Source: Dechloromonas agitata is5 | GTDB taxonomy: Bacteria > Pseudomonadota > Gammaproteobacteria > Burkholderiales > Rhodocyclaceae | NCBI RefSeq assembly: GCF_000519045.1 | Contig: NZ_KI912532.1 | Location: 558,001 to 622,000 of the forward strand | DNA: 64,000 nt | Direction: 5' to 3' | Shown here: in pieces, positions 16,202-25,165 of the stretch | Numbering within the stretch: the stretch's first letter is position 1 | Layout of the letters: each line of letters opens with the position of its first letter | Made by a program: the position numbers and the translations under genes | Notes under the pieces: model-generated | What the model was told of the DNA's origin: nothing | The model's database searches: none | Seen by the model: only the letters and a program-made list of their open reading frames with translations

Positions 16202-16696
16202 ATGGCTGACGAACAGGTTAACGACCCCCTCAATTTCATGCGCAACATGTGGGGCAACATGGGTTTCTCGCTCCCCGGCATGGTCGCACCGACCTTCGAC
16301 ATCGACGAACTCGACAAGCGTATCAAGGACATGAAGGCCGTCGAAGGCTGGCTGCGCATGAACCTGTCGATGCTGCAGATGACCATCCAGGGTCTCGAAA
16401 TGCAGCGCACCACGGTAAGCGCCGTGCAGACCATGGGCAAGATGGCCGCCGATGCGGCCAAGTCGATGACGCCGGAAGCAACCGCCGAGGAAGCGGCGCC
16501 GCCCCCGCATTTCTTCCAGGGCGTGGCCGACCCAGCCAAGGGCTCCCTGTCCGACGCTGCGATGTGGCCGTGGCAGATGATGCAGCAGATGCGCGACCAG
16601 ATGCAGCAACATGCCGACGCTGCCGCGCAGGCGACGCAGGCCGCGGCAGCGGCGCCCCCCGCGGCCAAGCCGAAGACGACCCGCAGCAAGAAATAA
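16202..16696 (+). CDS. phaM: PhaM-like polyhydroxyalkanoate granule-associated protein
   Basis: A 164-residue protein with the PhaM-type N-terminus: FMRNMWGNMGF then a conserved helical block DELDKRIKDMKAVEGWLRMNLSMLQMTIQGLEMQR. It ends in an Ala/Pro/Lys stretch closing with KPKTTRSKK. In Cupriavidus, PhaM activates PHA synthase and tethers granules to the nucleoid through a basic tail with AKKA-type motifs. This version keeps the core helices and a short basic tail but is shorter than the Cupriavidus protein (about 260 residues). AAGGAGACGACA precedes the ATG. It implies PHB storage in this organism, although no phaC is present in the window. Confidence 0.8.
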   Translation: MADEQVNDPLNFMRNMWGNMGFSLPGMVAPTFDIDELDKRIKDMKAVEGWLRMNLSMLQMTIQGLEMQRTTVSAVQTMGKMAADAAKSMTPEATAEEAAPPPHFFQGVADPAKGSLSDAAMWPWQMMQQMRDQMQQHADAAAQATQAAAAAPPAAKPKTTRSKK

Positions 16697-16731
16697 GACG
16701 AACAACGACGCCGAGCGGCTCGCGCTGAGGC

Positions 16732-17628
16732 TCAGCGCAGCAGCCAGGCGGCCCAGAGCGGCAGGGTCAGCATCGAGCCGAGCGTCGTCGCCGAGATCAA
16801 CCAGGCGACGCTCCTGCCGTCGCCCCCCATGCGCATGGCCAGGATATAGGCCGAGGATGCGGTCGGCAGCGCCGCAAAGAGCACGACGACCTGATAGTTC
16901 AGGCCGCTCAGCCCCAGCCAGCTGCCGACAGCCAGCGCCACCAGCGGCAGGGCAAGCAGTTTGACGGCGATCAGCCAGACGGCGAAGCCCTTGACTCCGG
17001 CTGTGCCGTCCAGGCGCAGTGCGGCGCCGACGGTGATCAGGCCAAGCGCGATCGAGGCATCGGCCAGGCGCCCCAGGAAGGCCTGGACCGGCGCCGGCGG
17101 CACGAACCCGGCCAGGTTGAGCAGAAAGCCGAGGCTGGTTCCCCAGATCAGCGGATTGCGCGCCAGTTCGCGCCACAGGCCGGCATCGCCATGCCGGGCG
17201 AGCATCCAGACCGAGACCAGGTTGGCGACCGGTACCGCGGCGCCGACGATCAGGCCCATGGTCGCGATGCCCGGCGCGCCGAACAGCATGCCGGCGACAG
17301 CCAGCGCGATGTAGGAATTGAAGCGGTAGGCGCACTGGAACATCGAGGCATAGGTCAGCGCCGGGATTTTCATGAACACCCTGGGCAGCAGGCCGAGCGC
17401 CATGCCGCCGGCCATTGCCGCGAACGCCGTGGCGAGCAGGGGCAACGCCGCCGCCAGATCGAGGCGGGTGCGCACGATGGCGTTGATGAGCAAGGCCGGG
17501 AAGAGGATGAAATAGACCAGCTTTTCCACCCCCGCCCAGAAATGATCACCGAGGTGCATCCAGCGCCGGATGGCGACGCCGAGCAGGATCAGGGCGAAAT
17601 CGGGGAGCAGCAGGAGGGCAGTGTTCAT
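16732..17628 (-). CDS. AEC-family (auxin efflux carrier-like) transporter
   Basis: A 298-residue membrane protein with about ten hydrophobic segments. The family pattern is visible: LLPDFALILLGVAIRR at the N-terminus, a central NPLIWGTSLGFLLNLAG crossover region and the GLITVGAALRL block, ending in a second inverted set of five helices. AEC proteins export or import small organic acids such as malonate or malate (MdcF). It is convergent with phaM (35-bp gap) and divergent from the NfeD gene. The substrate is unknown. Confidence 0.85.
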   Translation of the reverse strand: MNTALLLLPDFALILLGVAIRRWMHLGDHFWAGVEKLVYFILFPALLINAIVRTRLDLAAALPLLATAFAAMAGGMALGLLPRVFMKIPALTYASMFQCAYRFNSYIALAVAGMLFGAPGIATMGLIVGAAVPVANLVSVWMLARHGDAGLWRELARNPLIWGTSLGFLLNLAGFVPPAPVQAFLGRLADASIALGLITVGAALRLDGTAGVKGFAVWLIAVKLLALPLVALAVGSWLGLSGLNYQVVVLFAALPTASSAYILAMRMGGDGRSVAWLISATTLGSMLTLPLWAAWLLR

Positions 17629-17768
17629 CGACGCATTCTAAATCCGGCTGCGCCCTCGCCCTATCCGTACTATCCGACCCCGGCTTGACCCTCCGGGGCA
17701 AACCCGAAATACTGCCTCTGCCGGCCTGCCGCACAGCGTGCGTAGCGGGCCACGACAAGGAGAATGAC

Positions 17769-18212
17769 ATGCAACTCGAATGGTGGGCGTGGATCGTCGG
17801 CGGCATCGGGCTCATCGTGGCCGAGCTGGCGATTCCGTCGTTTTTCGTCATCTGGTTCGGGCTGGGCGCCCTGCTCGTCGGCCTGCTCATGCTCGGGTTG
17901 CCCGAGTTGTCGCTGACCGCGCAGCTGGCCATCTGGACGGCGGCCTCGCTGAGCATGGTGGTGCTGTGGTTCCGCGTCTTCAAACCCGGCTTCCAGAAAA
18001 CCCGCATCGGCACGGCAGCCGGCGAAGCCATCGGCGAGATCGGCCTGCTGGTCAGCGCCGTCGCCCCGTTCGAGCGCGGCAAGGTACGTTTCCAGCGTCC
18101 GGTGCTCGGCTCGGAAGAATGGGTGTGCATGGCCGACAGCCCGATCGCCGCCGGCGAACGGGTGAAGGTCGTCGCCATTGAAGGTAGTTTCCTGACCGTC
18201 AGCAAGATTTGA
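17769..18212 (+). CDS. NfeD family membrane protein
   Basis: A 147-residue protein: two to three TM segments in the first 75 residues (WWAWIVGGIGLIVAELAIPSFFVIWFGLGALLVGLLML, then a third) and a C-terminal OB-like NfeD domain (RIGTAAGEAIGEIGLLV ... VRFQRPVLGSEEWVCMAD ... GERVKVVAIEGSFLTV). AAGGAG lies 6 bp before the ATG. An upstream in-frame extension lacks similarity. NfeD proteins partner with SPFH proteins in membrane microdomains. The SPFH gene begins 11 bp downstream, matching the usual pair. Confidence 0.9.
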   Translation: MQLEWWAWIVGGIGLIVAELAIPSFFVIWFGLGALLVGLLMLGLPELSLTAQLAIWTAASLSMVVLWFRVFKPGFQKTRIGTAAGEAIGEIGLLVSAVAPFERGKVRFQRPVLGSEEWVCMADSPIAAGERVKVVAIEGSFLTVSKI

Positions 18213-18222
18213 GGAGCAGAGC

Positions 18223-19083
18223 ATGGAAGCAAGTCCCGGATTCATCGTCGTTGTTGCCGTTCTGGCCTTTGTTGCCGTCACCATCGCCAAGGGCGTGCGC
18301 ATCGTGCCGCAGGGCGAGGAGTGGATCGTCGAGCGGCTCGGCAAATACCACGGCACACTCAAGCCCGGCCTGAACATCGTCATCCCCTATCTCGACAAGA
18401 TCGCCTACCAGTTGGTGACCAAGGACATCATCCTCGACGTCCAGGAGCAGGAGGTCATCACCCGCGACAACGCCGTGATCCTGACCAACGCCATCGCCTT
18501 CATCAAGGTTACCGACCCGGTCAAGGCAGTCTATGGCGTGACCGATTTCTCGGAGGCGATCCGCAACCTGATCATGACCACGCTGCGCTCCATCGTCGGC
18601 GAGATGGAACTCGACGAGGCGCTGTCGTCGCGCGACAAGATCAAGGCCCGGCTGCGCGAGAGCATCGCCGACGAGGCAGTGGACTGGGGCCTCACCGTCA
18701 AGTCGGTGGAGATCCAGGACATCAAGCCCTCGCAGTCGATGCAGAAGGCCATGGAAATGCAGGCCGCCGCCGAGCGCGAGCGCAAGGCCGTCGTCACCCG
18801 CTCGGAAGGCGCCAAGCAGTCGGCCATCCTCGAAGCCGAGGCGCGCCTCGAATCGGCCAAGCGCGATGCCAATGCCCAGGTGATGCTGGCCGAAGCCTCG
18901 GCCGAGGCAATTCGGAGGGTGACCTCGGCCATCGGCGAGCAGAGCGGCCCGATGTCCTACCTGCTCGGCGAGAAATACATCGCCGCGCTGGAACGGATGG
19001 GTGAGAAGGACAACGCCAAGGTCGTCGTGTTGCCGGCCGACCTGCAGGAAGCCGTGCGCGGGCTGTTCGGCCGCAAAGGCTGA
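18223..19083 (+). CDS. SPFH/stomatin-family membrane protein (QmcA/slipin-like)
   Basis: A 286-residue protein. An N-terminal membrane anchor (GFIVVVAVLAFVAVTIAKG) is followed by the SPFH domain: VPQGEEWIVERLGKYHGTLKPGLN, then VQEQEVITRDNAVILTNAIAFIKV. A long Ala/Glu-rich helix (about 180-235, RERKAVVTRSEGAKQSAILEAEA) drives oligomerisation. The family builds ring- or dome-shaped cages in the inner membrane and affects protease access and membrane order. It is co-oriented and nearly contiguous with NfeD. Confidence 0.92.
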   Translation: MEASPGFIVVVAVLAFVAVTIAKGVRIVPQGEEWIVERLGKYHGTLKPGLNIVIPYLDKIAYQLVTKDIILDVQEQEVITRDNAVILTNAIAFIKVTDPVKAVYGVTDFSEAIRNLIMTTLRSIVGEMELDEALSSRDKIKARLRESIADEAVDWGLTVKSVEIQDIKPSQSMQKAMEMQAAAERERKAVVTRSEGAKQSAILEAEARLESAKRDANAQVMLAEASAEAIRRVTSAIGEQSGPMSYLLGEKYIAALERMGEKDNAKVVVLPADLQEAVRGLFGRKG

Positions 19084-19183
19084 GCACAACCATCTCGCCG
19101 CCGGCCAGGGCTGCTGAATTCAGCGCATTCCGTCACATTGCGAAAGGATCACGACGGAATCACGCTGCCAGCCTCCGTCCTGT

Positions 19184-19765
19184 CTATTTTTCCGCGCTGT
19201 CGTCGTATTGCCGGCGCAGGCGATTGAGGCCTTGCTGGAAGGCCTCGGCATCGCCGTAGTCGAAAAATTTCGGATAGTGGTCGTGTGCCGCCTTGACGCG
19301 CCGGGCGTGCTTGATCGGGCACCAGTACTGCTCGGTCCGCGCCGCCACCTCGCGGAAATAGGCCGCCACCCCGTTGCCGTAGGAGCAATAGAAGCAGTTG
19401 AATTTCTCGATCGCGTTCAGGTAGGGCAAATCGGCGCGATCGAAAACCAGATAGTCACGCCGCCGCACCTTGGGAATTCGGTAGATCGGGAAGCAGATGG
19501 CCTGGTACACCGTGACGAACAGATCGAGGAGCAGGAAGGGAATCCAGCCGGCGTAGATGACCGGGGCACTAAGGATGACCAGCAAACGGCTGCGCAGCAG
19601 GAAACGGAACAGCCCCGTCTTGTAGCGCCGCTGCTGGCGCAGGAACTCGTCAGCCAGCTCCTGCTTCTTCTGTTCCCAGTCTTCCCGCGCCTGGCGGTAT
19701 TCCTCCTCCAGTTCATTTTGCAGAGCCTCGATACGGGCGAGCAGTTCGTCGATGTGCTGCTTCAT
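19184..19765 (-). CDS. Coiled-coil membrane protein with C-x2-C / C-x3-H motif, function unknown
   Basis: A 193-residue protein. Residues 1-48 are a charged, heptad-like coiled coil. About 52-95 are hydrophobic with two likely membrane segments (LLVILSAPVIYAGWIPFLLL and DLFVTVYQAICFPIY). The C-terminal soluble part contains FNCFYCSYGNG (C124, C127) and WCPIKHA (C149, H153), a spacing that could hold zinc or an iron-sulfur cluster. I recognise this as a conserved hypothetical type but know of no function. It is a stand-alone gene, convergent with the SPFH gene across a 100-bp gap. Confidence 0.7.
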   Translation of the reverse strand: MKQHIDELLARIEALQNELEEEYRQAREDWEQKKQELADEFLRQQRRYKTGLFRFLLRSRLLVILSAPVIYAGWIPFLLLDLFVTVYQAICFPIYRIPKVRRRDYLVFDRADLPYLNAIEKFNCFYCSYGNGVAAYFREVAARTEQYWCPIKHARRVKAAHDHYPKFFDYGDAEAFQQGLNRLRRQYDDSAEK

Positions 19766-19848
19766 GCACGGTGTCTCCGGAGGCCGATGGGTATCGGCAA
19801 AGGGCGGATGATGCCCGATGCCGGGAGCGGCGTCACGCCGCCGGTGAA

Positions 19849-21006
19849 TCAGCCGAGGGCGCCACTCGCCTCCAGACGGGCGATTTCCGCGGCATCGTAG
19901 CCGGCCGCCGCGAGGATGGCCGCGTTATGCTCGCCGACCCGTGGCGCCGGCTGTCGGACGGTAAAGTCGAAGCCGGAGAGCTTGAGCGGCGGGGCGAACT
20001 GGGTCAGGCCCGCCCCTTCGATGATCATGCCGCGCGCCTGCAATTGCTCGTTGCGTAGCGCCTCCTCCGGGCTGAGGATGGGCGTCACGCAGCAATCGGT
20101 CGGCAGGAAGCGCTCGGCCCAGTCATCGCGCGGCCGGGTGGCGAACAGCGCCGCCATCTCGCTGCGCAGGCCGGCATCCCACTGACGGGCCACCCAGTCG
20201 GGGCGCTCCAGCGTGGTGCAGCAAATCTTCCAGAACTTCCCTTCCAGTGCCCCGACCGCCATGTACTTGCCGTCGGCACAGCGGTAGGTGGCGTAGCAAG
20301 GCAGGCCGCCGGACAACAGGTCGCTGCCGCGCGGCACGGAATGGCCGGCGTCGTTCAGGCGCAGCATGGCGAAATAGGTATGGGCCAGCACACTGTCGGT
20401 CATCGACACGTCGACGTAGCGCCCCTGGCCAGTGCGCTGCGCCTCGACGACGGCCGCCAGGATGCCCATGACACCGGTCAGCGCACCGCCCAGCAGGTCG
20501 GCGATCTGGAAATTGGGAACGGCCGGCTGGCTGCCTTCGATACCGATTTGCTCCAGCACGCCGGCGTAGCCGAGGTAGTTGATGTCGTGGCCGGCCAGAT
20601 TCTTGTACGGCCCGTCCTGGCCGTAGCCGCTGATCGCGCAGTAGGCAATCTTCGGATTGATCGCCCTGACCGTTTCGTAACCGATACCCAGCTTGTCCAC
20701 CACGCCGGGGCGAAAGCTTTCGACGATGACATCCGCCGTTGCCGCCAGACGCAGGAAGACCTCGACGCCTTCCGGCTTCTTCAGGTCGAGCACCATGCCC
20801 TGCTTGTTGCGGTTGATCATGCGGAAGTAGGCACTGTCCTCACCCGTGCCGGTGCCCAGCGTACGGGCGTAATCGCCGATCTGCGGGTCTTCGATCTTGA
20901 TCACCTCGGCCCCCAGATCGGCCAGGTGCAGGGTGGCGACCGGCCCGGGGAGCAGGCGGGTGAGGTCAAGCACCTTGATGCCGGCGAGCGGTGCCGGGCG
21001 GCTCAT
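19849..21006 (-). CDS. Class III CoA transferase family protein, alpha-methylacyl-CoA racemase-like
   Basis: A 385-residue protein. It begins PLAGIKVLDLTRLLPGPVATLHLADLGAEVIKIE, the family III entry block. It contains AGHDINYLGYAGVL, which closely matches the AMACR catalytic region (His/Asp of AGHDINYL). The family either moves CoA between carboxylic acids or epimerises 2-methylacyl-CoA; the AGHDINYL block favours racemase. The ATG at 21006 overlaps the upstream stop (ATGA), so it is preferred over a GTG 9 bp earlier. It is the last gene of the minus-strand catabolic block and would act on CoA esters made by the ligases there. Confidence 0.85.
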   Translation of the reverse strand: MSRPAPLAGIKVLDLTRLLPGPVATLHLADLGAEVIKIEDPQIGDYARTLGTGTGEDSAYFRMINRNKQGMVLDLKKPEGVEVFLRLAATADVIVESFRPGVVDKLGIGYETVRAINPKIAYCAISGYGQDGPYKNLAGHDINYLGYAGVLEQIGIEGSQPAVPNFQIADLLGGALTGVMGILAAVVEAQRTGQGRYVDVSMTDSVLAHTYFAMLRLNDAGHSVPRGSDLLSGGLPCYATYRCADGKYMAVGALEGKFWKICCTTLERPDWVARQWDAGLRSEMAALFATRPRDDWAERFLPTDCCVTPILSPEEALRNEQLQARGMIIEGAGLTQFAPPLKLSGFDFTVRQPAPRVGEHNAAILAAAGYDAAEIARLEASGALG

Positions 21007-21503
21007 GACTTGCACAGGCCGAGCAAGTCGGCTTCCAGTTCGATTTCCATATCCTTCTTCAGCTTGCGGTCGATGAACATGCCGCGGTAGAGCCGGCCGG
21101 CATTCTCGGCCTTCCTGGCGTGCGGCGTTTCCCAGTCGGTGACGCGCAGACGGACGATGCCGATCTGCTCATCACGCGCCACCCCCTTCGGCCCGACGCA
21201 GGGATGGGCCAGCACGTGGCGGTTGAATTCGTCGCGGCTGTACTGGTTCAGTGGCTTTCCCGGCATCGGCGGGCACTTGCCGACCTGCCGGGTACGCACC
21301 TCGGCGGCCAACACCTCGCCCTTCAGGAAATAGACCGGCTCGGTCATGACCCAGCCGGCACCACCCTCCTCATAGCGCACGCACTGCCCGGTGCGCAGCA
21401 TCTCGGGCTGCTTGAACAGCAGGTGGGCCGATGGGCGCAGGGGGGCTTCGTCGGCCTGGACAGCACAGGCCAGGCCGGCCAGTAATACAGCGAGAAAACG
21501 CAT
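21003..21503 (-). CDS. Secreted protein of unknown function
   Basis: A 166-residue protein with a Sec signal (MRFLAVLLAGLACAVQA) and four Cys residues in the mature part (GQCVRYE, GKCPPMPGK, HPCVGPK, LGLCKS), probably two disulfides in the periplasm. No domain is recognised. It lies between the phenylacetate-CoA ligase-like gene (14-bp gap) and the CoA transferase gene (4-bp ATGA overlap), so it is probably part of the same transcript although it is not an obvious catabolic enzyme. Confidence 0.65.
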   Translation of the reverse strand: MRFLAVLLAGLACAVQADEAPLRPSAHLLFKQPEMLRTGQCVRYEEGGAGWVMTEPVYFLKGEVLAAEVRTRQVGKCPPMPGKPLNQYSRDEFNRHVLAHPCVGPKGVARDEQIGIVRLRVTDWETPHARKAENAGRLYRGMFIDRKLKKDMEIELEADLLGLCKS

Positions 21504-21517
21504 GGAAAATACCCGGA

Positions 21518-22747
21518 TCAGTAAATCCGGATATCTTCGATGACCTTACCGTCGTTGGGCAAGCCCCCGGGAGCGGTGAAGGCCACTTCGCCGCGCAGCT
21601 TGGTGATGTCGCGCAGGCTGGCGACCAGCGCCTTGTCGAGTGCCTCGCTGCCGGCCTCGATCTCGCAATGCAGCACCATACGGTCCTGGCCACCGGGGTT
21701 GTCGACCACCAGGCGCATGCGCTGGATTTCCGGGTGGCGCACGGCGATCTCGGCGACCTGCTCGGGGTGGACGAACATGCCCTTGATCTTGGTCGTCTGA
21801 TCGGCCCGCCCCATCCAGCCCTTCAGGCGGACATTGCTCCGGCCACAGGACGAACGCCCAGGCAGCATGGCCGACAGGTCGCCTGTGGCAAAACGAATCA
21901 GGGGATAGTCCGGGTTGAAGGTCGTCACCACCACCTCGCCGACCTCGCCCGGCGCGACCGGGTCACCGGTGCCGGGGCGGACGATTTCGACGAGCAGTTC
22001 CTCCTCGACGACCAGGCCTTCCTCGGCCTCGGTTTCGTAGCCGATAACGCCGATATCAGCCGTCGCATAGCACTGGCGCACCGTGATGCCACGTTCGCCC
22101 AGCCAGTGGCGGGTGACGCCGGGCAGTGCCTCGCCGGAGACCAGCGCTTTCTTCAGCGAAGAAATATCCGCCCCCATTTCCTCGGCTTTCTCGACGATGA
22201 TCCTGAGGAAGGAAGGGGTGCCGACATAACCGTCCGGCCGCAGGTCGACCATCGCCTGCACCTGTTGCTCGGTTTGCCCGACACCGCCCGGGAAGACCGC
22301 ACAACCGAGCTTGCGGGCCCCGCCCTCCATCATGAAGGCACCGGGTGTGAAATGGTAGGAATAGCAGTTATGGATCACGTCGCCGTACCGGAAACCGGCG
22401 GCGTACAGGGCCCGAGCCACGCGCCAGTGATCCATCTCCATACCCTGCAACTCGTAGATCGGCCCGGGCGATGCGAAAACCCGCTTGGCCTTGCCGGATG
22501 CCAGGGCGTTGAGGCCACCGAACGGCGGGTTTTTCTTCTGCAATTCGATCAGGTCGCGCTTGCGGGTCAGCGGCAGCTTGGCCAGTGCCTCGCGCGACGT
22601 GCAATCGCCGGGATTCACCCCGGCCAGAACCTGGGAATAGTAAGGCGTCGTCTCCCGGGCGTGCGCCACCTGACGGGCCAGCTTGTCCATCAAGTCCGCC
22701 TCGCGCTCTTCCGGATCGCGGGTTTCGAGCGGATCGTAATAGCTCAT
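21518..22747 (-). CDS. Phenylacetate-CoA ligase-like adenylate-forming enzyme
   Basis: A 409-residue protein of the PaaK branch of adenylate-forming enzymes. It starts MSYYDPLETRDPEEREADLM and has a short P-loop-like region (FASPGPIYELQG), CYATADIGVIGYE (A5-like motif), FNPDYPLIRFATGDL (A7/A8) and GWMGRADQTTKIKGMFVHPEQV. PaaK enzymes make phenylacetyl-CoA from phenylacetate, ATP and CoA; relatives use other aryl acids. A 46-residue Arg/Gly-rich extension encoded upstream was rejected because a GGAG site lies 9 bp before 22747 and the family starts there. It follows livF after a 154-bp spacer (22748-22901) with no clear promoter. Substrate identity is inferred. Confidence 0.8.
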   Translation of the reverse strand: MSYYDPLETRDPEEREADLMDKLARQVAHARETTPYYSQVLAGVNPGDCTSREALAKLPLTRKRDLIELQKKNPPFGGLNALASGKAKRVFASPGPIYELQGMEMDHWRVARALYAAGFRYGDVIHNCYSYHFTPGAFMMEGGARKLGCAVFPGGVGQTEQQVQAMVDLRPDGYVGTPSFLRIIVEKAEEMGADISSLKKALVSGEALPGVTRHWLGERGITVRQCYATADIGVIGYETEAEEGLVVEEELLVEIVRPGTGDPVAPGEVGEVVVTTFNPDYPLIRFATGDLSAMLPGRSSCGRSNVRLKGWMGRADQTTKIKGMFVHPEQVAEIAVRHPEIQRMRLVVDNPGGQDRMVLHCEIEAGSEALDKALVASLRDITKLRGEVAFTAPGGLPNDGKVIEDIRIY

Positions 22748-22901
22748 TTCAATGTTCTCCGTTTGTTCCGGTTGGCCGTGGCGGCCCTTCCTGCCGCTCC
22801 CTGGAACGGCAAAGTAGCCACGTCGGGCACGGCGGAGGCGGGCGCCGTTGACTCCTGCCAACAAGCCCGCCGACAACGCCGCCATGCGCGGCGCACTGCC
22901 G

Positions 22902-23735
22902 TTACGACAGCCAGCGCTTGCGGCGGCGGTAGTGTTTGACGTCCTTGAAGGACTTGCGCCCGGCCGAAGACAGCCCGAGATAAAACTCCTTCACGTCCTC
23001 ATTGGTCCGCAGCCCCTCTGCATCGCCTTCCATCACCACCCGGCCGTTTTCCAGGATGTAGCCGAAATCGGCGTACTTCAGGGCGACCATGGTGTTCTGC
23101 TCGGCGAGCAGGAAGCTGATGTTCTCGCGGCTGTTCAAGTCTTTCACGATCTCGAACACCTCTTCGACGATCTGCGGCGCCAGACCCATCGAGGGTTCGT
23201 CGAGCAGCACCATCTCGGGGTTGGCCATCAGCGCCCGGCCGATAGCACACATCTGCTGCTCGCCGCCGGAGGTATAGCCGGCCTGCGAGGTGCGCCGCGT
23301 CTTGAGGCGCGGGAAGTAGTGATAGACCTTCTCGAGGTTTTCCTTCAGCTGGCTGCGCGAGATGCTGCGCGTGTAGGCACCGGTCAGCAGGTTCTCCTCG
23401 ATGGTCAGGTGGCCGAAGCAGTGGCGTCCCTCCATGACCTGGATGACGCCGCGCTTGACCAGTTCGTTCGGGGTCAGCTGGTCGACGCGCTGGCCCTTGT
23501 ACTCGACCGAGCCCTTGGTCACGTCGCCGCGTTCGGCGTGCAGCAGGTTGGAAATCGCCTTCAGCGTCGTCGATTTGCCGGCGCCGTTGGCACCGAGCAA
23601 GGCGACGATCTTGCCCTTCGGCACGTTCAGCGACACACCCTTGAGCACCAGAATCACGTGGTCGTAGATGACCTCGATGTTGTTGATGCTCAGGTAGTTG
23701 TCGGGCACGGCAGCGGCAGTTTGTGTATTCATCAT
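22902..23735 (-). CDS. livF: Second Liv-type ABC transporter, ATPase LivF
   Basis: A 277-residue ATPase: Walker A GANGAGKST, signature YTSGGEQQMCAIGRAL, Walker B MVLLDEPSMGLAP, then LLAEQNTMVALKYAD. The signature begins TSGGEQ rather than LSGGEQ, a mild variant seen in some LivF proteins. A C-terminal basic tail (FKDVKHYRRRKRWLS) extends beyond the usual LivF end. ATGATG at 23735 allows either of two adjacent Met starts. It works with the LivG, LivH and LivM encoded upstream on the same strand. Confidence 0.9.
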   Translation of the reverse strand: MMNTQTAAAVPDNYLSINNIEVIYDHVILVLKGVSLNVPKGKIVALLGANGAGKSTTLKAISNLLHAERGDVTKGSVEYKGQRVDQLTPNELVKRGVIQVMEGRHCFGHLTIEENLLTGAYTRSISRSQLKENLEKVYHYFPRLKTRRTSQAGYTSGGEQQMCAIGRALMANPEMVLLDEPSMGLAPQIVEEVFEIVKDLNSRENISFLLAEQNTMVALKYADFGYILENGRVVMEGDAEGLRTNEDVKEFYLGLSSAGRKSFKDVKHYRRRKRWLS

Positions 23736-23802
23736 CGTTTCCGATTCATGGGACGGAGAGAAAGAGCGAGGGCTCACGCCCCCACTCCTTCCTCCTGGCG
23801 TC

Positions 23803-25125
23803 TCATTTTTCCTTGGAGCAATCGCGCGGCGTAATGCCCTTTTCCTTGGCGTACTGCTTGGCAGAAGCCTGGAACAGCGGGTGGATCAGCGCCTTGTTGC
23901 CTTCGATCCAGTCGGACACCGGCACCCACTTGGCACCGTCCCACTGCTGGATCTTCACCTTGCCGGAACCTTCGTGGTTGTCGCAGGAGGTCTTGATCTG
24001 CGGCAGCAGGTTGGTGGCGCCGATCGCCTTCAGGCGAGCATCGGTGATATCCAGGTTTTCCAGCGCCCAGCGGGTTTGTTCGCCATTCAGCGCCTTACCC
24101 TTGCCGTACTTCTCCTGGCCCTTGCGGATCGCCTCGACCGACAGCACGGCAGCGGAAACGCCGCGGTTATAGAGGATGGTGCCGATCTTGGACTTGTCCT
24201 GCAGGTTGCCCTTGCCGGCGCCGTACACCACCTTCTCGATATCGGCGATCACCGGCACATCCTTGCCGGCGACGTTCCAGGTGGCGGCCATGTAGCCCTT
24301 GGCGGCATCGCCAGCCGGCACGACATCCTCTTCCGAACCGGTCCACCACGAACCGATCATCTTGTCACGCGGATAGCCGACCTTCTGGGCGGCCTTCAGG
24401 GCGGTCTGGTTCATCACGCCCCAACCCCAGAAAACGACGAAATCCGGCTTTTCCTGGCGAATCTTCAGCCACTGGGCGCCCTGCTCGTTGCCCGGGTGAG
24501 CGACCGGAATCTGCACCAGCTGGAACTTGTTCAGCGAAGCCTCGGCTTCCATCGCGATGATGGCTTCCTTGCCATAGGCGGAATCGTGATAGAGATACAC
24601 GATCTTCTTGCCGGCCAGGTTGCCGCCATTCTTTTCCTTGATGAACTTGACGATGGCGGAGGCCTGCATCTGGTAGGTGGTGACCAGCGGGAAGGCATAC
24701 GGGAAGACCGAGCCATCGACTGCGTCGGTCCGGCCGTAGCCCATCATGGCCAGCGGCAGCTTGTCCTGGGCCGACTTGTCGATCAAGGCGTAGGAAATGC
24801 CGGTGGACATCGTGTGGATCGGGCCGGCCGACTTGGCCGCCTTGCTCTTCAGGCGCTCGTAGCACTCGACGCCCTTGGCGTTGTTGTACTCGGTTTCGCA
24901 CTCTTCGTGAGTCAGGGTGACGCCGTTGACGCCCTTTTCCTTCAGGTTGACGTAGGTCAGGTAGTCGATGAAACCGCCATAGAAGGACTGGCCGTTGGCG
25001 CCGTACGGACCGACGCGGTAGCCGGGAATCGGGAAGAACTGCTCTTCGGCAGCGACTGCGCCTTGAGACAGCATGGCGACGGACAGCGCGACGGCGGTCA
25101 GGGCGGGTTTGATGCTTTTAATCAT
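23803..25125 (-). CDS. Second Liv-type ABC transporter, periplasmic substrate-binding protein
   Basis: A 440-residue protein with a cleavable Sec signal (ending SQGAVAAEE) and no lipobox, unlike the binding protein of the first Liv unit. The mature part is a type I periplasmic-binding fold of the HAAT family: YDHVS-type strand replaced here by KKIVYLYHDSAYGKE, PDFVVFWGWGVMNQTALKAAQKVG, and the hinge GYMAATWNVAGKDVPV. Paired Cys residues occur in HEECETEYNNAKGVECYERL and TSCDNHEG. Proteins of this subtype sit next to acyl-CoA synthetases in betaproteobacterial aromatic or alicyclic acid clusters. The ligand is not known. It lies between livM (40-bp gap) and livF (67-bp gap). Confidence 0.88.
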   Translation of the reverse strand: MIKSIKPALTAVALSVAMLSQGAVAAEEQFFPIPGYRVGPYGANGQSFYGGFIDYLTYVNLKEKGVNGVTLTHEECETEYNNAKGVECYERLKSKAAKSAGPIHTMSTGISYALIDKSAQDKLPLAMMGYGRTDAVDGSVFPYAFPLVTTYQMQASAIVKFIKEKNGGNLAGKKIVYLYHDSAYGKEAIIAMEAEASLNKFQLVQIPVAHPGNEQGAQWLKIRQEKPDFVVFWGWGVMNQTALKAAQKVGYPRDKMIGSWWTGSEEDVVPAGDAAKGYMAATWNVAGKDVPVIADIEKVVYGAGKGNLQDKSKIGTILYNRGVSAAVLSVEAIRKGQEKYGKGKALNGEQTRWALENLDITDARLKAIGATNLLPQIKTSCDNHEGSGKVKIQQWDGAKWVPVSDWIEGNKALIHPLFQASAKQYAKEKGITPRDCSKEK

Positions 25126-25165
25126 GATTTTGTCTCCTTTAGTTATGAATGCGTGGTAGCCCGGT

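Noticed and set aside
19127..19160. ATTCCGTC / GACGGAAT inverted repeat between SPFH and coiled-coil protein genes as a terminator
   Set aside because: The arms are 8 bp with an 18-nt loop and no T-run on either side; too weak to call.
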